Part shown: in pieces, positions 34,127-43,524 of the stretch
Numbering within the stretch: position 1 is the first letter of the stretch
How the letters are laid out: each line of letters opens with the position of its first letter
Origin: Lachnobacterium bovis DSM 14045
GTDB lineage: Bacteria; Bacillota; Clostridia; Lachnospirales; Lachnospiraceae
Assembly (NCBI RefSeq): GCF_900107245.1
Contig: NZ_FNPG01000011.1
Location: forward strand, 39,156 to 103,155
Direction of reading: 5' to 3'
DNA: 64,000 nt
Program-made: the position numbers and the translations under genes
The notes under the pieces: generated by a model
Seen by the model: the letters and a program-made list of their open reading frames with translations, nothing else
The model's database searches: none
What the model was told of the DNA's origin: nothing

Positions 34127-34966
34127 TTAGCCAGCTACAACAATTCCTCCATTGTTGGCATACATTGTTGATACGCCTGCAGTTGGCACTATAATTATTT
34201 CTTTAAAATTAAGCTTTTCTTCTAATAATTTTTTTACATATTCTGCTCTTTCAGGGCAATTGCATTGCGAAATGGCAATTCTTCTATTTTCTGAATCTGG
34301 TGTTACTTCAGCAATACAATCTACCATTTTAGCCAAAGCTTTCTTCATTCCTCTACCTTGGCCTAACTGTTGAATTGAACCTTCATCAGTTGAACCCATA
34401 ACAGGTTTGATATTTAATGTGTTGGCAATAAAAGCTTTAACATTGCTTAATCTTCCAGCTTTACGTAATGTCTCTAATGTTTCAAGAACGAAAAATGTAT
34501 TAATCGAATCAGTGTATTCTTCTATTTTTTTTACAATTTCATCAAAAGGCATTCCTTGCTCTTCAAATTCTTGAATTTTCATTCCTATTACAGTTTGTCC
34601 AATTGATGCAGAACGTGAATTTACAACATAAATATTCTTTTCTGTTCCATTTTCATCCTCGTAAAGATTCTTTGCAAGGATAGCACTATTATATGAACCA
34701 GATAATTTTGAAGACAACGTCACCACAAAAATATCATCATAATCGCCCTCAAATTCTTTCATATATCTTTCTGGTGATGGACACGCAGATTTAGGTCCAA
34801 CAGGACTTTCTTCTACTCTTTTTATAAAATCAAGCTGATCAAAAGTCTCATCATCTACAATATGATATCCGTCTATTTCTAATTCAAGTGGAACATTTAC
34901 AAAATGACCATCCTTCTTTAATTCTTCTGTAAGTTCTCCGCAACTATCAATAATAATTTTGTACAT
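34127..34966 (-). CDS. DegV-family fatty-acid-binding protein
   Basis: A 279-residue DegV/FakB-like protein. It starts IIDSCGELTEEL (the family usually has DSxxDL), then has SSKLSGSYNSA (the lipid-carboxylate loop) and the C-terminal GAGVSTMYANNGGIVVAG-like ending, here TAGVSTMYANNGGIVVAG. Relatives bind fatty acids and, as FakB, present them to the kinase FakA. No fakA gene lies nearby. It is probably the first gene of a unit with the nitroreductase. Confidence 0.9.
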   Translation of the reverse strand: MYKIIIDSCGELTEELKKDGHFVNVPLELEIDGYHIVDDETFDQLDFIKRVEESPVGPKSACPSPERYMKEFEGDYDDIFVVTLSSKLSGSYNSAILAKNLYEDENGTEKNIYVVNSRSASIGQTVIGMKIQEFEEQGMPFDEIVKKIEEYTDSINTFFVLETLETLRKAGRLSNVKAFIANTLNIKPVMGSTDEGSIQQLGQGRGMKKALAKMVDCIAEVTPDSENRRIAISQCNCPERAEYVKKLLEEKLNFKEIIIVPTAGVSTMYANNGGIVVAG

Positions 34967-35121
34967 TAATGATATCTCCTTATTTTATATGATTAGTATT
35001 AACAACGAAATTAGTTGTTATTGTTTTCTATTATATGTAGTTTTTAATACTACATCGTACCTAAGCATATAATAACACTTTTTTATTATTTTGAAAAGAG
35101 ACAATAATTTTTTTGAAAAAT

Positions 35122-36423
35122 TTATTTTTCATCAAAAAAAGCTAAAACAAATTTATATAATGATTCCTGATCTTTCGTTCCCATAAGTTCTCTTACTGAA
35201 TGCATTGCAAGTAATGGCACTCCTACATCTACAACCTTGATTGGTAATAAAGTTGACGCTATTGAACCTAAAGTACCTCCACCTCTTACATCGGATCTAT
35301 TTACGAATCTTTGATAAGGAATTTCATTTTTATCACAAATCTGTTGAACTATCGCAATTGCTTTTGAATCCGTAGCATATGATTGCGAGCATGCTTCTTT
35401 GATACAGAAACCTTTTCCTAAAACCGGATGATTTGTAATATCCATTTTTCCAGATTTATTAGGATGTAATCCATGTGCAACGTCCACAGAAAGCATCATG
35501 GCATTATAAATATTGGATTGAATTTCTTCCTCATTTAAGCCAAGATTTGCAAGAATTCTTCTCAACATATCATGTAACATTATTGAACCTGCGCCCTGTT
35601 TCGTTGAACTACCGATTTCTTCATGATCAAATAATGCGATCAAATTAATTCCATCTTCTCTTTTGTTATTAATAATTGCCGACAATAATGCTGAAGCCGA
35701 TGTTAAATTATCTAATCTTGGCGATGAAATCATCGTATCATCAATTCCCACAAAACATGGCTCTTCTGTTGCAAAAACAGATAAATCAAAATCAAGAATA
35801 TCTTTAACATCTACATTTAACTCTTTTGCTAAAAATTCCATAAAATATTTAGTTTCTTTTTGTTCATCTGGCAACAAATCTACAATAGGCATTGTATCAA
35901 TTTGTTTATTTAATTCTACGCCTTTATTAACATCCCTATTCATGTGAATCGCTAGATTTGGAATTGTTAAAATTGCCTTCTTGGCTCTATAATAAATAAC
36001 TTTAGGTTCAAAAACATTGTCACTTTTTAATGTGATTTTACCTGCAACAGAAAGTGGTCTATCTAACCATGTATTAATGATTAACCCTCCGTAACTTTCT
36101 GTATTTATCTGACCATATCCTTCTTTGTAAAAATCAGGATTTGGCTTTATTCTAAAACATGGATAATCTGTATGAGCGGCTGCCATTCTTATCATCTGTT
36201 TTTTTTCAAAATTATCACCTATTGAAAAAGCAAAAATTGTGCTTCCATGATGATTTACATAATATTTTTTTCCTTTTTCTAAATTCCAACTTTCTCCATA
36301 TTTAAGCTCACAAAAATCAGCTTTTTCTAAACGTTCTATCGACTCTTCTATTACGCCAAAAGGAGATACTCCTTTTTTTAACATTGAAAATAAATTATCG
36401 ATTTCTGTCTTGTTAAATTCCAT
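35122..36423 (-). CDS. M18-family metalloaminopeptidase
   Basis: A 433-residue zinc aminopeptidase of the aspartyl-aminopeptidase (M18) family. Metal and catalytic residues appear in order: AAHTDYPCF, GIDDTMISSPRLDNL, LFDHEEIGSSTKQGAGS, MLSVDVAHGLHPN and LLAMHSVREL. It forms large cytosolic oligomers that remove N-terminal residues from peptides. Length and motif order are complete. It appears to be transcribed singly. Confidence 0.92.
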   Translation of the reverse strand: MEFNKTEIDNLFSMLKKGVSPFGVIEESIERLEKADFCELKYGESWNLEKGKKYYVNHHGSTIFAFSIGDNFEKKQMIRMAAAHTDYPCFRIKPNPDFYKEGYGQINTESYGGLIINTWLDRPLSVAGKITLKSDNVFEPKVIYYRAKKAILTIPNLAIHMNRDVNKGVELNKQIDTMPIVDLLPDEQKETKYFMEFLAKELNVDVKDILDFDLSVFATEEPCFVGIDDTMISSPRLDNLTSASALLSAIINNKREDGINLIALFDHEEIGSSTKQGAGSIMLHDMLRRILANLGLNEEEIQSNIYNAMMLSVDVAHGLHPNKSGKMDITNHPVLGKGFCIKEACSQSYATDSKAIAIVQQICDKNEIPYQRFVNRSDVRGGGTLGSIASTLLPIKVVDVGVPLLAMHSVRELMGTKDQESLYKFVLAFFDEK

Positions 36424-36665
36424 AGATATTAACCTCTTTTCACTTTTTAATGGCTTGCACCATCATTATTTATTATACGTTCTGTAGTCCTAAACTTCTA
36501 CAACTATTTTTTTATTTATGATATAATTAAATTTAGCTCTAAATCTCAGGCTAGATACCTGTTTTTACAATTTTAGTGCTATTTTATTTATTTGTAAAAA
36601 ATTTGCAAAAGACCTTGGAGAGGGTCTCAAAACAATACTACTAAATGATACGAGGATATATTTTA

Positions 36666-37169
36666 ATGATTGTAGTTCAAATAAAAAACATTAAAAATTT
36701 TATGAATAATTTACTTCTTAATGACATGTTTGATCATTTTTTACTTCAGGAAGCAACCATCGTTAATGGTGCAAGTTACGTAATCGATGGTCATGTAAAT
36801 AAAGAATTATATAATACAGAAGAATTAGAAAATCTAGGTGTTACTGACCTTGATTTTTTCCCATATGACCAGATTCGTCAGAAATGTCTGATGATTGTAA
36901 AAGGCAAAAACACGCCTGGATATTTTAAATTTGTTTTTTTACTTTCACCTTCAAATTTAGCAAACACACTTTCTTCAATTGAGAGTACATATACTCCTTT
37001 AGACATTTCTGGAATGTTTTTAAATATTAAATTTCAAAACGGACAATTAACATTAACTACAGGAATTTCATACAAAACATTTAATATTGATAAATCGCTA
37101 GATAACGAATGGGATAGATTAGTTCGAATCTTTCTTACGAAAAATAACATAGATTTTGAAATTCTATAA
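36666..37169 (+). CDS. DUF5721-like hypothetical protein
   Basis: A 167-residue soluble protein resembling a family found in Lachnospiraceae, with the start VVQIKNIKNFMNNLLL followed by DHFLLQEATI and a DLDFFPYDQIR segment. Function unknown. ATG at 36666 is preferred because GAGG lies upstream of it; an ATG at 36645 precedes that site. It is one of few plus-strand genes here and is followed by cspA, but a likely cspA promoter suggests separate transcription. Confidence 0.65.
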   Translation: MIVVQIKNIKNFMNNLLLNDMFDHFLLQEATIVNGASYVIDGHVNKELYNTEELENLGVTDLDFFPYDQIRQKCLMIVKGKNTPGYFKFVFLLSPSNLANTLSSIESTYTPLDISGMFLNIKFQNGQLTLTTGISYKTFNIDKSLDNEWDRLVRIFLTKNNIDFEIL

Positions 37170-37276
37170 TTTAAATACAAAAGAGATTTTTTTTCAAGTG
37201 TTAAAATATACAAAAAATTCTTTGCAATTTAACTAGTTTTGATATTTTTTTAAAATAGTTGTTTTTTTTTATAAAA

Positions 37277-37306
37277 TTGCTTTACTTTTCTATACACTTA
37301 TGATAT
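37277..37306 (+). promoter_or_regulatory. Candidate cspA promoter
   Basis: TTGCTT (37277-37282), 18-nt spacer, TGATAT (37301-37306). It would give a leader of about 65 nt before the CspA start, including the paired segments ATGTATTGGAGATGC and ATATTGGAGGTAT. A structured cold-sensing leader is possible but was not demonstrated. Confidence 0.45.
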
Positions 37307-37377
37307 TCTAACATCAGTTGCAGATGTAAAATTATATGTATTGGAGATGCAACATTATATATTGGAGGTATTATAAG

Positions 37378-37581
37378 ATGAACAAAGGTACAGTTAAATG
37401 GTTTAACAATCAGAAAGGTTACGGATTTATCACAGCCGAAGACGGTCATGATGTATTCGTGCACTACTCAGGACTTAACATGGAAGGATTCAAATCACTT
37501 GAAGAGGGAGCTTCTGTTGAATTTGAAATCGCTGATGGTGCAAAAGGACCACAAGCTACCAATGTTACAGTAGTTAGATAA
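37378..37581 (+). CDS. cspA: Cold shock protein, CspA family
   Basis: A 67-residue OB-fold nucleic-acid-binding protein. RNP-1 motif KGYGFIT and RNP-2 motif DVFVHYS are both present, along with the GTVKWFN start. It binds single-stranded RNA and acts as an RNA chaperone. ATG at 37378 follows TTGGAGG; the earlier in-frame start lacks support. It sits just downstream of the DUF5721-like gene. Confidence 0.96.
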   Translation: MNKGTVKWFNNQKGYGFITAEDGHDVFVHYSGLNMEGFKSLEEGASVEFEIADGAKGPQATNVTVVR

Positions 37582-37747
37582 TTAATTTATTATTTATTTT
37601 TTTCTTTCATTTTACTTTACGATAAAATTTTAAATTATTTATTTAATTACGAACAACACTAATCAATAGTTTTTTGTACCTATTCTTTTTATATAAATGA
37701 GAGTATTTATTGGGGGAATATGATATAAGGACATGATTAAGAAGGGG

Positions 37748-37782
37748 GTAAAAGACCATGCAATGATTGCAGGGTCTTTTAC
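37748..37782 (+). terminator. Rho-independent terminator downstream of cspA
   Basis: GTAAAAGACC and GGTCTTTTAC form a 10-bp stem extended by TGCAA/TTGCA, then TTTTTATTGTTTTT follows on the plus strand. It is about 165 bp after the cspA stop and converges on the diguanylate cyclase gene. Confidence 0.85.
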
Positions 37783-37850
37783 TTTTTATTGTTTTTGCTA
37801 ATAGTTCCACTCTCTTTTACTTTTTCAAGATAGTCGAAAAAATTTCCTCC

Positions 37851-38978
37851 CTATGAATGCTGAATTTTTTTATCTAAATACAAATTACCATCTACTTTTT
37901 TCAAGAGTTGTTCAACTGTAATATTTGAAGATGTACATTTGTAACTTCCTACACTAAACCTTGGTATTACCACCATTTCATTCTTTTTTTCATAAAGTAA
38001 ATCTGTAAGTTTTTTCCTAAAGCCAATATCTATTCCCTTTTCTTTTGCCGCTATAACAAATTCATCACCACCCCATCTGGCAGCAATTGCATCTGAAGAC
38101 TCTGTCAATTTTAACAATGCCTCTGAAAAAGCAATCAGTGTCTGATCCCCAACATCATGACCCAACTCATCATTTATATTTTTAAACCAATCAATATCTA
38201 TCATGATTATTATAATAGGATTTAACTGATTACAACCCAACAATTCTTCATTTAAATATTCATTTATTCGTCTTCTATTGCTAAGCCCTGTCATTGGATC
38301 TGCATATATAGCGTAATCCTGAATATCCATATAAAGCTTTAATATTACTGGCATCTGCACAAGTTCTATTGCTGGATAACCTAGCAAATATCCTATTAAC
38401 ACACCACTGAGTGTAAAAAACAAAATAAATATTATCTGACTTCCATATTTTTTCTTTTCTAATCTTGCTTTTGCCTTATGTTTCTTATATAGAGAAATTG
38501 CAGTAGCCATTATAAGGTACACATAATCCATTAACATAATAACTGATAACATAGGTTTAAAAACAGGTGGACTTTTTACTATGTAAACGAACTTACATAA
38601 CGGTGTGTATAAAAAGAGTAAATCAAACATAAGTGGAATTCCTGTCACATAGTACCACCATCTTTTTGACATTGCTTTTATTTTTGCGCTGGCTGAAACG
38701 TAAAAAAACCAAAAATAGCATGAAAAAGACATCGATGAAAATCCTAATGCCATAATAATTGTAACTACTAGTTTGGGAAAAAATGTATAAAAATCATCAA
38801 ATACTAATCTAAAATCCACTAAAGCATAAACTATAAATGTAACTATCATGCCTTTAAATGTAACTACTTCTTTTTTTGTAGCTATTTCATTATCTATTTT
38901 GCTATATATTAGAATAAGTGTCATTACGCATATTATTATAACCAAAACAATAAATGTCTTTAATCTAATATCCATCAT
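37851..38978 (-). CDS. Membrane-bound diguanylate cyclase (GGDEF)
   Basis: A 375-residue protein. The first ~215 residues contain about seven hydrophobic helices, a 7TM-type sensory part. Residues ~220-370 are a GGDEF domain with DPMTGLSNRRRINEY, DIDWFKNINDELGHDVGD and an intact RWGGDEF active site. It should make c-di-GMP from two GTP molecules at the membrane. The inhibitory RxxD site is not evident (ESSD at that place). GGGGGGT precedes ATG. Confidence 0.92.
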   Translation of the reverse strand: MMDIRLKTFIVLVIIICVMTLILIYSKIDNEIATKKEVVTFKGMIVTFIVYALVDFRLVFDDFYTFFPKLVVTIIMALGFSSMSFSCYFWFFYVSASAKIKAMSKRWWYYVTGIPLMFDLLFLYTPLCKFVYIVKSPPVFKPMLSVIMLMDYVYLIMATAISLYKKHKAKARLEKKKYGSQIIFILFFTLSGVLIGYLLGYPAIELVQMPVILKLYMDIQDYAIYADPMTGLSNRRRINEYLNEELLGCNQLNPIIIIMIDIDWFKNINDELGHDVGDQTLIAFSEALLKLTESSDAIAARWGGDEFVIAAKEKGIDIGFRKKLTDLLYEKKNEMVVIPRFSVGSYKCTSSNITVEQLLKKVDGNLYLDKKIQHS

Positions 38979-39085
38979 ACTTGTGTTACCCCCCTTGATG
39001 TTTAAGAATTGAACTAGTCACTACAAGTCCGCACATATTATATCGTCATTGTTCAAAAATAAATGCTTTTATCGCAAAAGATTAA

Positions 39086-39110
39086 GGGCCGAATTTTTAA
39101 ATTCGCCCCC
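39086..39110 (-). terminator. Probable terminator after the [FeFe] hydrogenase gene
   Basis: GGGCCGAATTT and AAATTCGCCCCC pair with one bulge. On the minus strand the hairpin is followed by TTAATCTTTTGCG. It lies 138 bp after the hydrogenase stop. Confidence 0.5.
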
Positions 39111-39247
39111 TAAACCTTTTTGAACCTTAAATAATAATTTCTTCTTACAAAATTTTTATAAATTTTATTTAAAATATTTTATAACAAAATATTTTACACC
39201 TACATTGTGTATCGACACAAATAGATTTTTTTTAACTACAACAAAAT

Positions 39248-40702
39248 CTATTCTCTATGCATTGAAAAAGAATCCATATCATAATTCTTCAAATTATCAT
39301 GAATATTTCTATCATCTGCTTTAGATAATAAATTCTCTCTTTGTTTTCTCGTCTTAATCTGATCTGCGAAGGAACTTGGTCCACCAACACAACCACCTTC
39401 ACATACCATTCCTTCTATAAAGTCTTCTGGTAGTTTTCCAACTTTCATTAATAGAAGAGCCTTCTTACATTCTGCCGCACCATTTGCTTTACATACTGTT
39501 GCTGCGATTTCATCATCTGCTTCTCTTAAGCTTTGAAGTACTGCTTCTGTAACTCCACCTGAATTTGCAAAACGTTTTCCGTAAATTGAAGATTCCTGAT
39601 ATTCGTCATTGTCATCTTCTTCTAAGACAACACCTTTTGCTTTCATAATAGCGCGAATCTCAGAATATGTTAAAACATAATCTGCGTTGTTTTCTACTCC
39701 TTGTTCTGCAGCTTCTGATTTTTTAGCAATACAAGGTCCAATAAATACAGTTACACAATCTGGCTCTTTTGCTTTTAATAATCTTGAAACTGCTGCCATA
39801 GGTGATACGGTAGTTGAAATGGCATCTGCAATTTCTGGATAATGTTTACGAACCATATTTACAAAAGCCGGACAACATGAAGTTACTTTTTTCTTTCCTT
39901 CTCTATATGCCTCAGCCCACTCTTCAGCTTCATAAGCAGCTGTCATATCGCCACCTAATCCAACCTCAACAAAATCGTCAAATCCAACTTCTTTCATAGC
40001 CTTCTTCCAGCTATTCATTGTGATTTTTTCCCCAAACTGACCTTCTGTTGCAGGAGCAGCCATAGCATATACTTTTTTTCCTTCGGCTTTAATTGCTTCA
40101 ATTACCTGAACAATTGATGTTTTTGAACCAATTGCTCCAAATGGGCAACTATGAATACATTTACCACAACGAATACATTTTTTTTCATCAATTACTGAAA
40201 TTCCATATTCATCATAAGTAATAGCATCAACTGGGCAACTAAATTTACATGGTCTCTTAACATGTGCAATTGCATTGTAAGGACAAGCCTTAGCACACAT
40301 GCCACATTCTCTACATTTATTAGAATCAATGTGAGATCTTGTTGCACCAGGTTCTATTGCTCCAAATTTACAAGCATTAAGACATGCTTTTCCTAAACAA
40401 TTCTGACAATTATCAGTAACAGTATAACTTGAAATAGGGCAATCCTCACATGCAGCATGTATAACCTGAATAATATTTGGATTATCCTCAACACCTGCTG
40501 ATTTTCCTTCTGCTAGTCTTACACGTTGTCTGATAATTTCTCTTTCCTTGTAAATACAGCATCTAAATTGTGCCTGTGGTCCAGGTATTAGATCAAATGG
40601 AATGCTGTCTCTAAATTCCTCTAAATCGCCTTTAAATGCGTGTTTTGCAACTTCTAGCAAAACAGCATGTTTAATTTTAATTACATTTTCGTCTGCGTAC
40701 AT
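39248..40702 (-). CDS. Monomeric [FeFe] hydrogenase, group-B-like
   Basis: A 484-residue iron-sulfur enzyme. The N-terminal ~190 residues hold a Cys-rich region (CEDCPIS, CQNCLGKAC) and two ferredoxin-type sets (CRECGMCAKACP and CIRCGKCIHSCP). The H-cluster motifs follow: L1 TSCCPAF (Cys276-277), L2 GPCIAKK and L3 MVCEGGCVGG. Group A enzymes usually have MPC in L2 and a GGGxP ending in L3, so this fits the less-studied group B. It would interconvert protons and H2 using ferredoxin-type electrons. No HydEFG maturases or partner subunits lie in the window. AGGGAG lies before ATG. Confidence 0.88.
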   Translation of the reverse strand: MYADENVIKIKHAVLLEVAKHAFKGDLEEFRDSIPFDLIPGPQAQFRCCIYKEREIIRQRVRLAEGKSAGVEDNPNIIQVIHAACEDCPISSYTVTDNCQNCLGKACLNACKFGAIEPGATRSHIDSNKCRECGMCAKACPYNAIAHVKRPCKFSCPVDAITYDEYGISVIDEKKCIRCGKCIHSCPFGAIGSKTSIVQVIEAIKAEGKKVYAMAAPATEGQFGEKITMNSWKKAMKEVGFDDFVEVGLGGDMTAAYEAEEWAEAYREGKKKVTSCCPAFVNMVRKHYPEIADAISTTVSPMAAVSRLLKAKEPDCVTVFIGPCIAKKSEAAEQGVENNADYVLTYSEIRAIMKAKGVVLEEDDNDEYQESSIYGKRFANSGGVTEAVLQSLREADDEIAATVCKANGAAECKKALLLMKVGKLPEDFIEGMVCEGGCVGGPSSFADQIKTRKQRENLLSKADDRNIHDNLKNYDMDSFSMHRE

Positions 40703-40866
40703 ATTTTCTCCCTTATGTTTGTTAAAAATTCAACCATATCAACTATATTTTACAACAATATAAGAGATTTTTCTAGTAATGTACTAATATAAATACAATA
40801 TTTTTACAATTTTTTTGTATAATACACCAAAAAAATACGTTTTAAAACGAAATTATTGTTTATTTA

Positions 40867-42120
40867 TTACTCCCTACGCAATGCTTCTATTGGCTCAAGT
40901 TTTGCCGCCTTATAAGATGGTAAAATTCCAAATATTATACCTATCAGCATTGAAAAAATTACCGAAAAAACAGCAGAAAGGAAATTGATCTGAATTGGTA
41001 GTTTATTAACTTTTGAGACTATTTCAGCCAATCCTATTCCTACTAGAACTCCAATAATTCCACCTATACTTGTTAACACCACCGACTCTGTTAAAAATTG
41101 ACCTAGGATTGTTATTTTTCTTGCACCAAGTGCCTTTTTTAGACCAATTTCACTAGTTCTTTCTGTAACAGAAACAAGCATAATATTCATAACACCGATT
41201 CCACCTACAAGCAAAGAAATTCCAGCTATCCATATCAACATCATGTTTGTTGATTCTTTTAACTCCTGAATCTTTTTTGCCTGTTCTAATAAATTTTGTG
41301 CCTTATACTTAATTGATGGATCATTAGCATGAATAATATTGTTTAGTTTTTTTGCAGCTAACTTGCCAACTGTTGTTAAATTAGATGTTTTATCAACTTT
41401 TATCACAACATTACTCGGTTCATCAAATTGATAAGGTATCTGCCAGGTTGTATTTGGCATAAGAATTCTTCCCGATTTATTTGAATAATATGTATAATAA
41501 TCATCCTGATTATTGATTACAGGTTTAAATTCCTTTTTATCACCTATAATTCCAACAACAGTATATGGTTCTTTTTGAATCTCTATTGTTTGTCCTATAG
41601 GATCTTTTCCTTGAAAAAGTGTCTTTTCTGCACATTCATCTATAAGAACAACTTTTCGAAATTTAGTATAATCAAATTTTGAAAAAGTTCTTCCTTTTTT
41701 TAAAATCAAATCACATGTTTGTAAATAGTTTCTTGAAACACCTAAAACAGCACCATTTCCTAATGAATTATCTTGATAATATACTCCATCACACTCATTC
41801 CTTTTTTTGTAGGTTGCAACTTTTTTTACATGTTTTATATTCTTTAGCTCATTTATGTGATACTCATTTAAATCCACTAAACCATCAGGAATTCCTTCAC
41901 CCGAAAAATCAACAGGATCATCACCTCTTGCAATTTCAACAGAAATGTTATTATTTCCTGAACCTATCAAATTTTTTTCTATCTGTTTATTCGTTCCTTC
42001 TATTATTGAAACAATTGCAATAATTGCCGCTATACCTATTATTATTCCAAGCATGGTTAAAAACGAACGCATCTTGTGTGACATTATTCCCGAAAACGAC
42101 AACTTAATATTTTCCAGCAA
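40867..42120 (-). CDS. MacB/FtsX-type ABC transporter permease
   Basis: A 417-residue membrane protein of the MacB core family. One helix (about 18-40) is followed by a large extracytoplasmic domain (about 45-285). Three C-terminal helices come after, with the motif MLVSVTERTSEIGLKKALGA and the ending LPSYKAAKLEPIEALR. It works mechanically, coupling ATP hydrolysis to an outside domain rather than moving substrate through the membrane. The start is TTG (42118-42120) behind GGAGGGAGAAG; no ATG fits. It is the last gene of a four-gene export operon. Confidence 0.92.
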   Translation of the reverse strand: MLENIKLSFSGIMSHKMRSFLTMLGIIIGIAAIIAIVSIIEGTNKQIEKNLIGSGNNNISVEIARGDDPVDFSGEGIPDGLVDLNEYHINELKNIKHVKKVATYKKRNECDGVYYQDNSLGNGAVLGVSRNYLQTCDLILKKGRTFSKFDYTKFRKVVLIDECAEKTLFQGKDPIGQTIEIQKEPYTVVGIIGDKKEFKPVINNQDDYYTYYSNKSGRILMPNTTWQIPYQFDEPSNVVIKVDKTSNLTTVGKLAAKKLNNIIHANDPSIKYKAQNLLEQAKKIQELKESTNMMLIWIAGISLLVGGIGVMNIMLVSVTERTSEIGLKKALGARKITILGQFLTESVVLTSIGGIIGVLVGIGLAEIVSKVNKLPIQINFLSAVFSVIFSMLIGIIFGILPSYKAAKLEPIEALRRE

Positions 42121-42141
42121 AACTTCTCCCTCCTCTACAAA

Positions 42142-43524
42142 CTAATTAGTATTTCTTGTTTTAACACCTTCGCTTATGTTCTTACCATAAGGAAAAGCAA
42201 TTCTGTCACTCGCTTTTAGTCCTGAAATTATTTCAATACTAGCGCCATCAACTATCTTTCCGGTCTTTACATATTGTTTTTTTAGGCGTCCCTTATATGA
42301 AATATAAACATAAGGTGTACCTTCATCCATTCTCACGTAAGACTGGTCAATAAATAGTTTCTCGCCTTTATTATCTTCATCTGATTTTATCGTCAGGCTC
42401 AATCCGTCTCCTTCTTTTAAATTTTTTGAGTCTTTTATGAATGCCGTGAATTTATATTTTGAAACATTTTGGTTTCCTTGAAGATATATCTCCTCATTTC
42501 CTGAAATCGGAGTTGGATCAATATTGTCTATTTTTGCCTCATATTCTTCTTCCTGATTCTCATATGAAGATACTACAACTTTTTGACCTTTTTTTACTTT
42601 TCTTATCTGGATTTCACTTAAATATCCCTCTACATGAATTCCTTCATTATCATTTATAACTAGGAAATCACTTCCATCTGAGAGGGGATTATCTACACTA
42701 CCAACTTTTTTTACTACTCCATCAAACTTTGCATAAATCACGCCATCTTTTATTTCTTTTTCAAGCTGTCCTAAATGCAAACTTGATTTTTTCTTTTCTA
42801 CTTCTAAAGTTTTTATCTCTTTTTCGTGATCCTTTATATCCTTCTCAATTTCTTCTTTTGAACGCCCATAATTAGAAGAATCGCCTGCTGGATTATCGAT
42901 CGAATTATTAGTCGAATCATCACCTAACTCATCATATGAGTCATTTTTTGATTTATCTGCCGAATTAGTTTCTGATCCATTTTCTGATTCATTTCCTGGT
43001 TCATTCCCTGGTTCATTTCCTGGTTCATTCCCTAAATCATTTTCTTGTTCATCTTTTGATTTATCTGCATTTTTTTTTGTAAAATTTGATTCTTTATACT
43101 CATCAATGTTGCTAGCTACTGCTTCCTGTTTTAACTTCTCCATTTCATTTTGTTCTTTTTGAATTCTAACATCGATCAGATTTTGTTCTACTTTTTCTTT
43201 TTCAATCGAAATCTTCACGCTGTCCACATCAAAAGCCAGCAACTTATCTCCCTCTTTAACTTGCTGCCCTTTTTGTACGTAAACTTCTTTTATAACCTGA
43301 TCTTTACTTAACAAAACTGTTTGTGATTTATCTGAAATGACAAATCCGTCACTTGTAAGTCCATTATTCATATCTCCCATATTTATATTGGAAACATATA
43401 TTACGTCAGCACGCATCTTACTTTTCTGATATAATGACACACCAAAAACTATTCCAACAACTAAGCCAACAACACAAACCATAGCAACTAAAACAACTAT
43501 TATCGTCTTTACTTTACTGTGCAT
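42142..43524 (-). CDS. Membrane-fusion (HlyD/MacA-type) adaptor with repeat-bearing hairpin
   Basis: A 460-residue adaptor with an N-terminal membrane anchor (about 7-30), a split lipoyl region (VYVQKGQQVKEGDKLLAFD and later DGVIYAKFDGVVKKVG), an alpha-hairpin and C-terminal beta domains. The hairpin tip holds a hydrophilic insert of ~80 residues with GNEP tetrapeptide repeats and many Asp/Asn/Ser. It overlaps the ATPase gene by 11 bp, and GGAGGAGGCG precedes ATG. It should bridge the permease to the cell wall or extracellular side. In Gram-positives such adaptors serve peptide or antimicrobial export; the cargo is unknown. Confidence 0.88.
   Translation of the reverse strand: MHSKVKTIIVVLVAMVCVVGLVVGIVFGVSLYQKSKMRADVIYVSNINMGDMNNGLTSDGFVISDKSQTVLLSKDQVIKEVYVQKGQQVKEGDKLLAFDVDSVKISIEKEKVEQNLIDVRIQKEQNEMEKLKQEAVASNIDEYKESNFTKKNADKSKDEQENDLGNEPGNEPGNEPGNESENGSETNSADKSKNDSYDELGDDSTNNSIDNPAGDSSNYGRSKEEIEKDIKDHEKEIKTLEVEKKKSSLHLGQLEKEIKDGVIYAKFDGVVKKVGSVDNPLSDGSDFLVINDNEGIHVEGYLSEIQIRKVKKGQKVVVSSYENQEEEYEAKIDNIDPTPISGNEEIYLQGNQNVSKYKFTAFIKDSKNLKEGDGLSLTIKSDEDNKGEKLFIDQSYVRMDEGTPYVYISYKGRLKKQYVKTGKIVDGASIEIISGLKASDRIAFPYGKNISEGVKTRNTN
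42988..43035. repeat. Four tandem 12-bp repeats inside the adaptor gene
   Basis: Four consecutive copies of TTCATTYCCTGG (the last ends in AA) encode repeated Gly-Asn-Glu-Pro on the minus strand. As 12 is a multiple of three, copy-number changes would lengthen or shorten the protein without a frameshift. More degenerate copies flank it. Confidence 0.85.

Noticed and set aside
36605..36640. Hairpin-like AAGACC...GGTCTC upstream of the DUF5721-like gene, considered as a riboswitch or attenuator
   Set aside because: The stem is only 4-5 bp, and no known RNA pattern could be matched.
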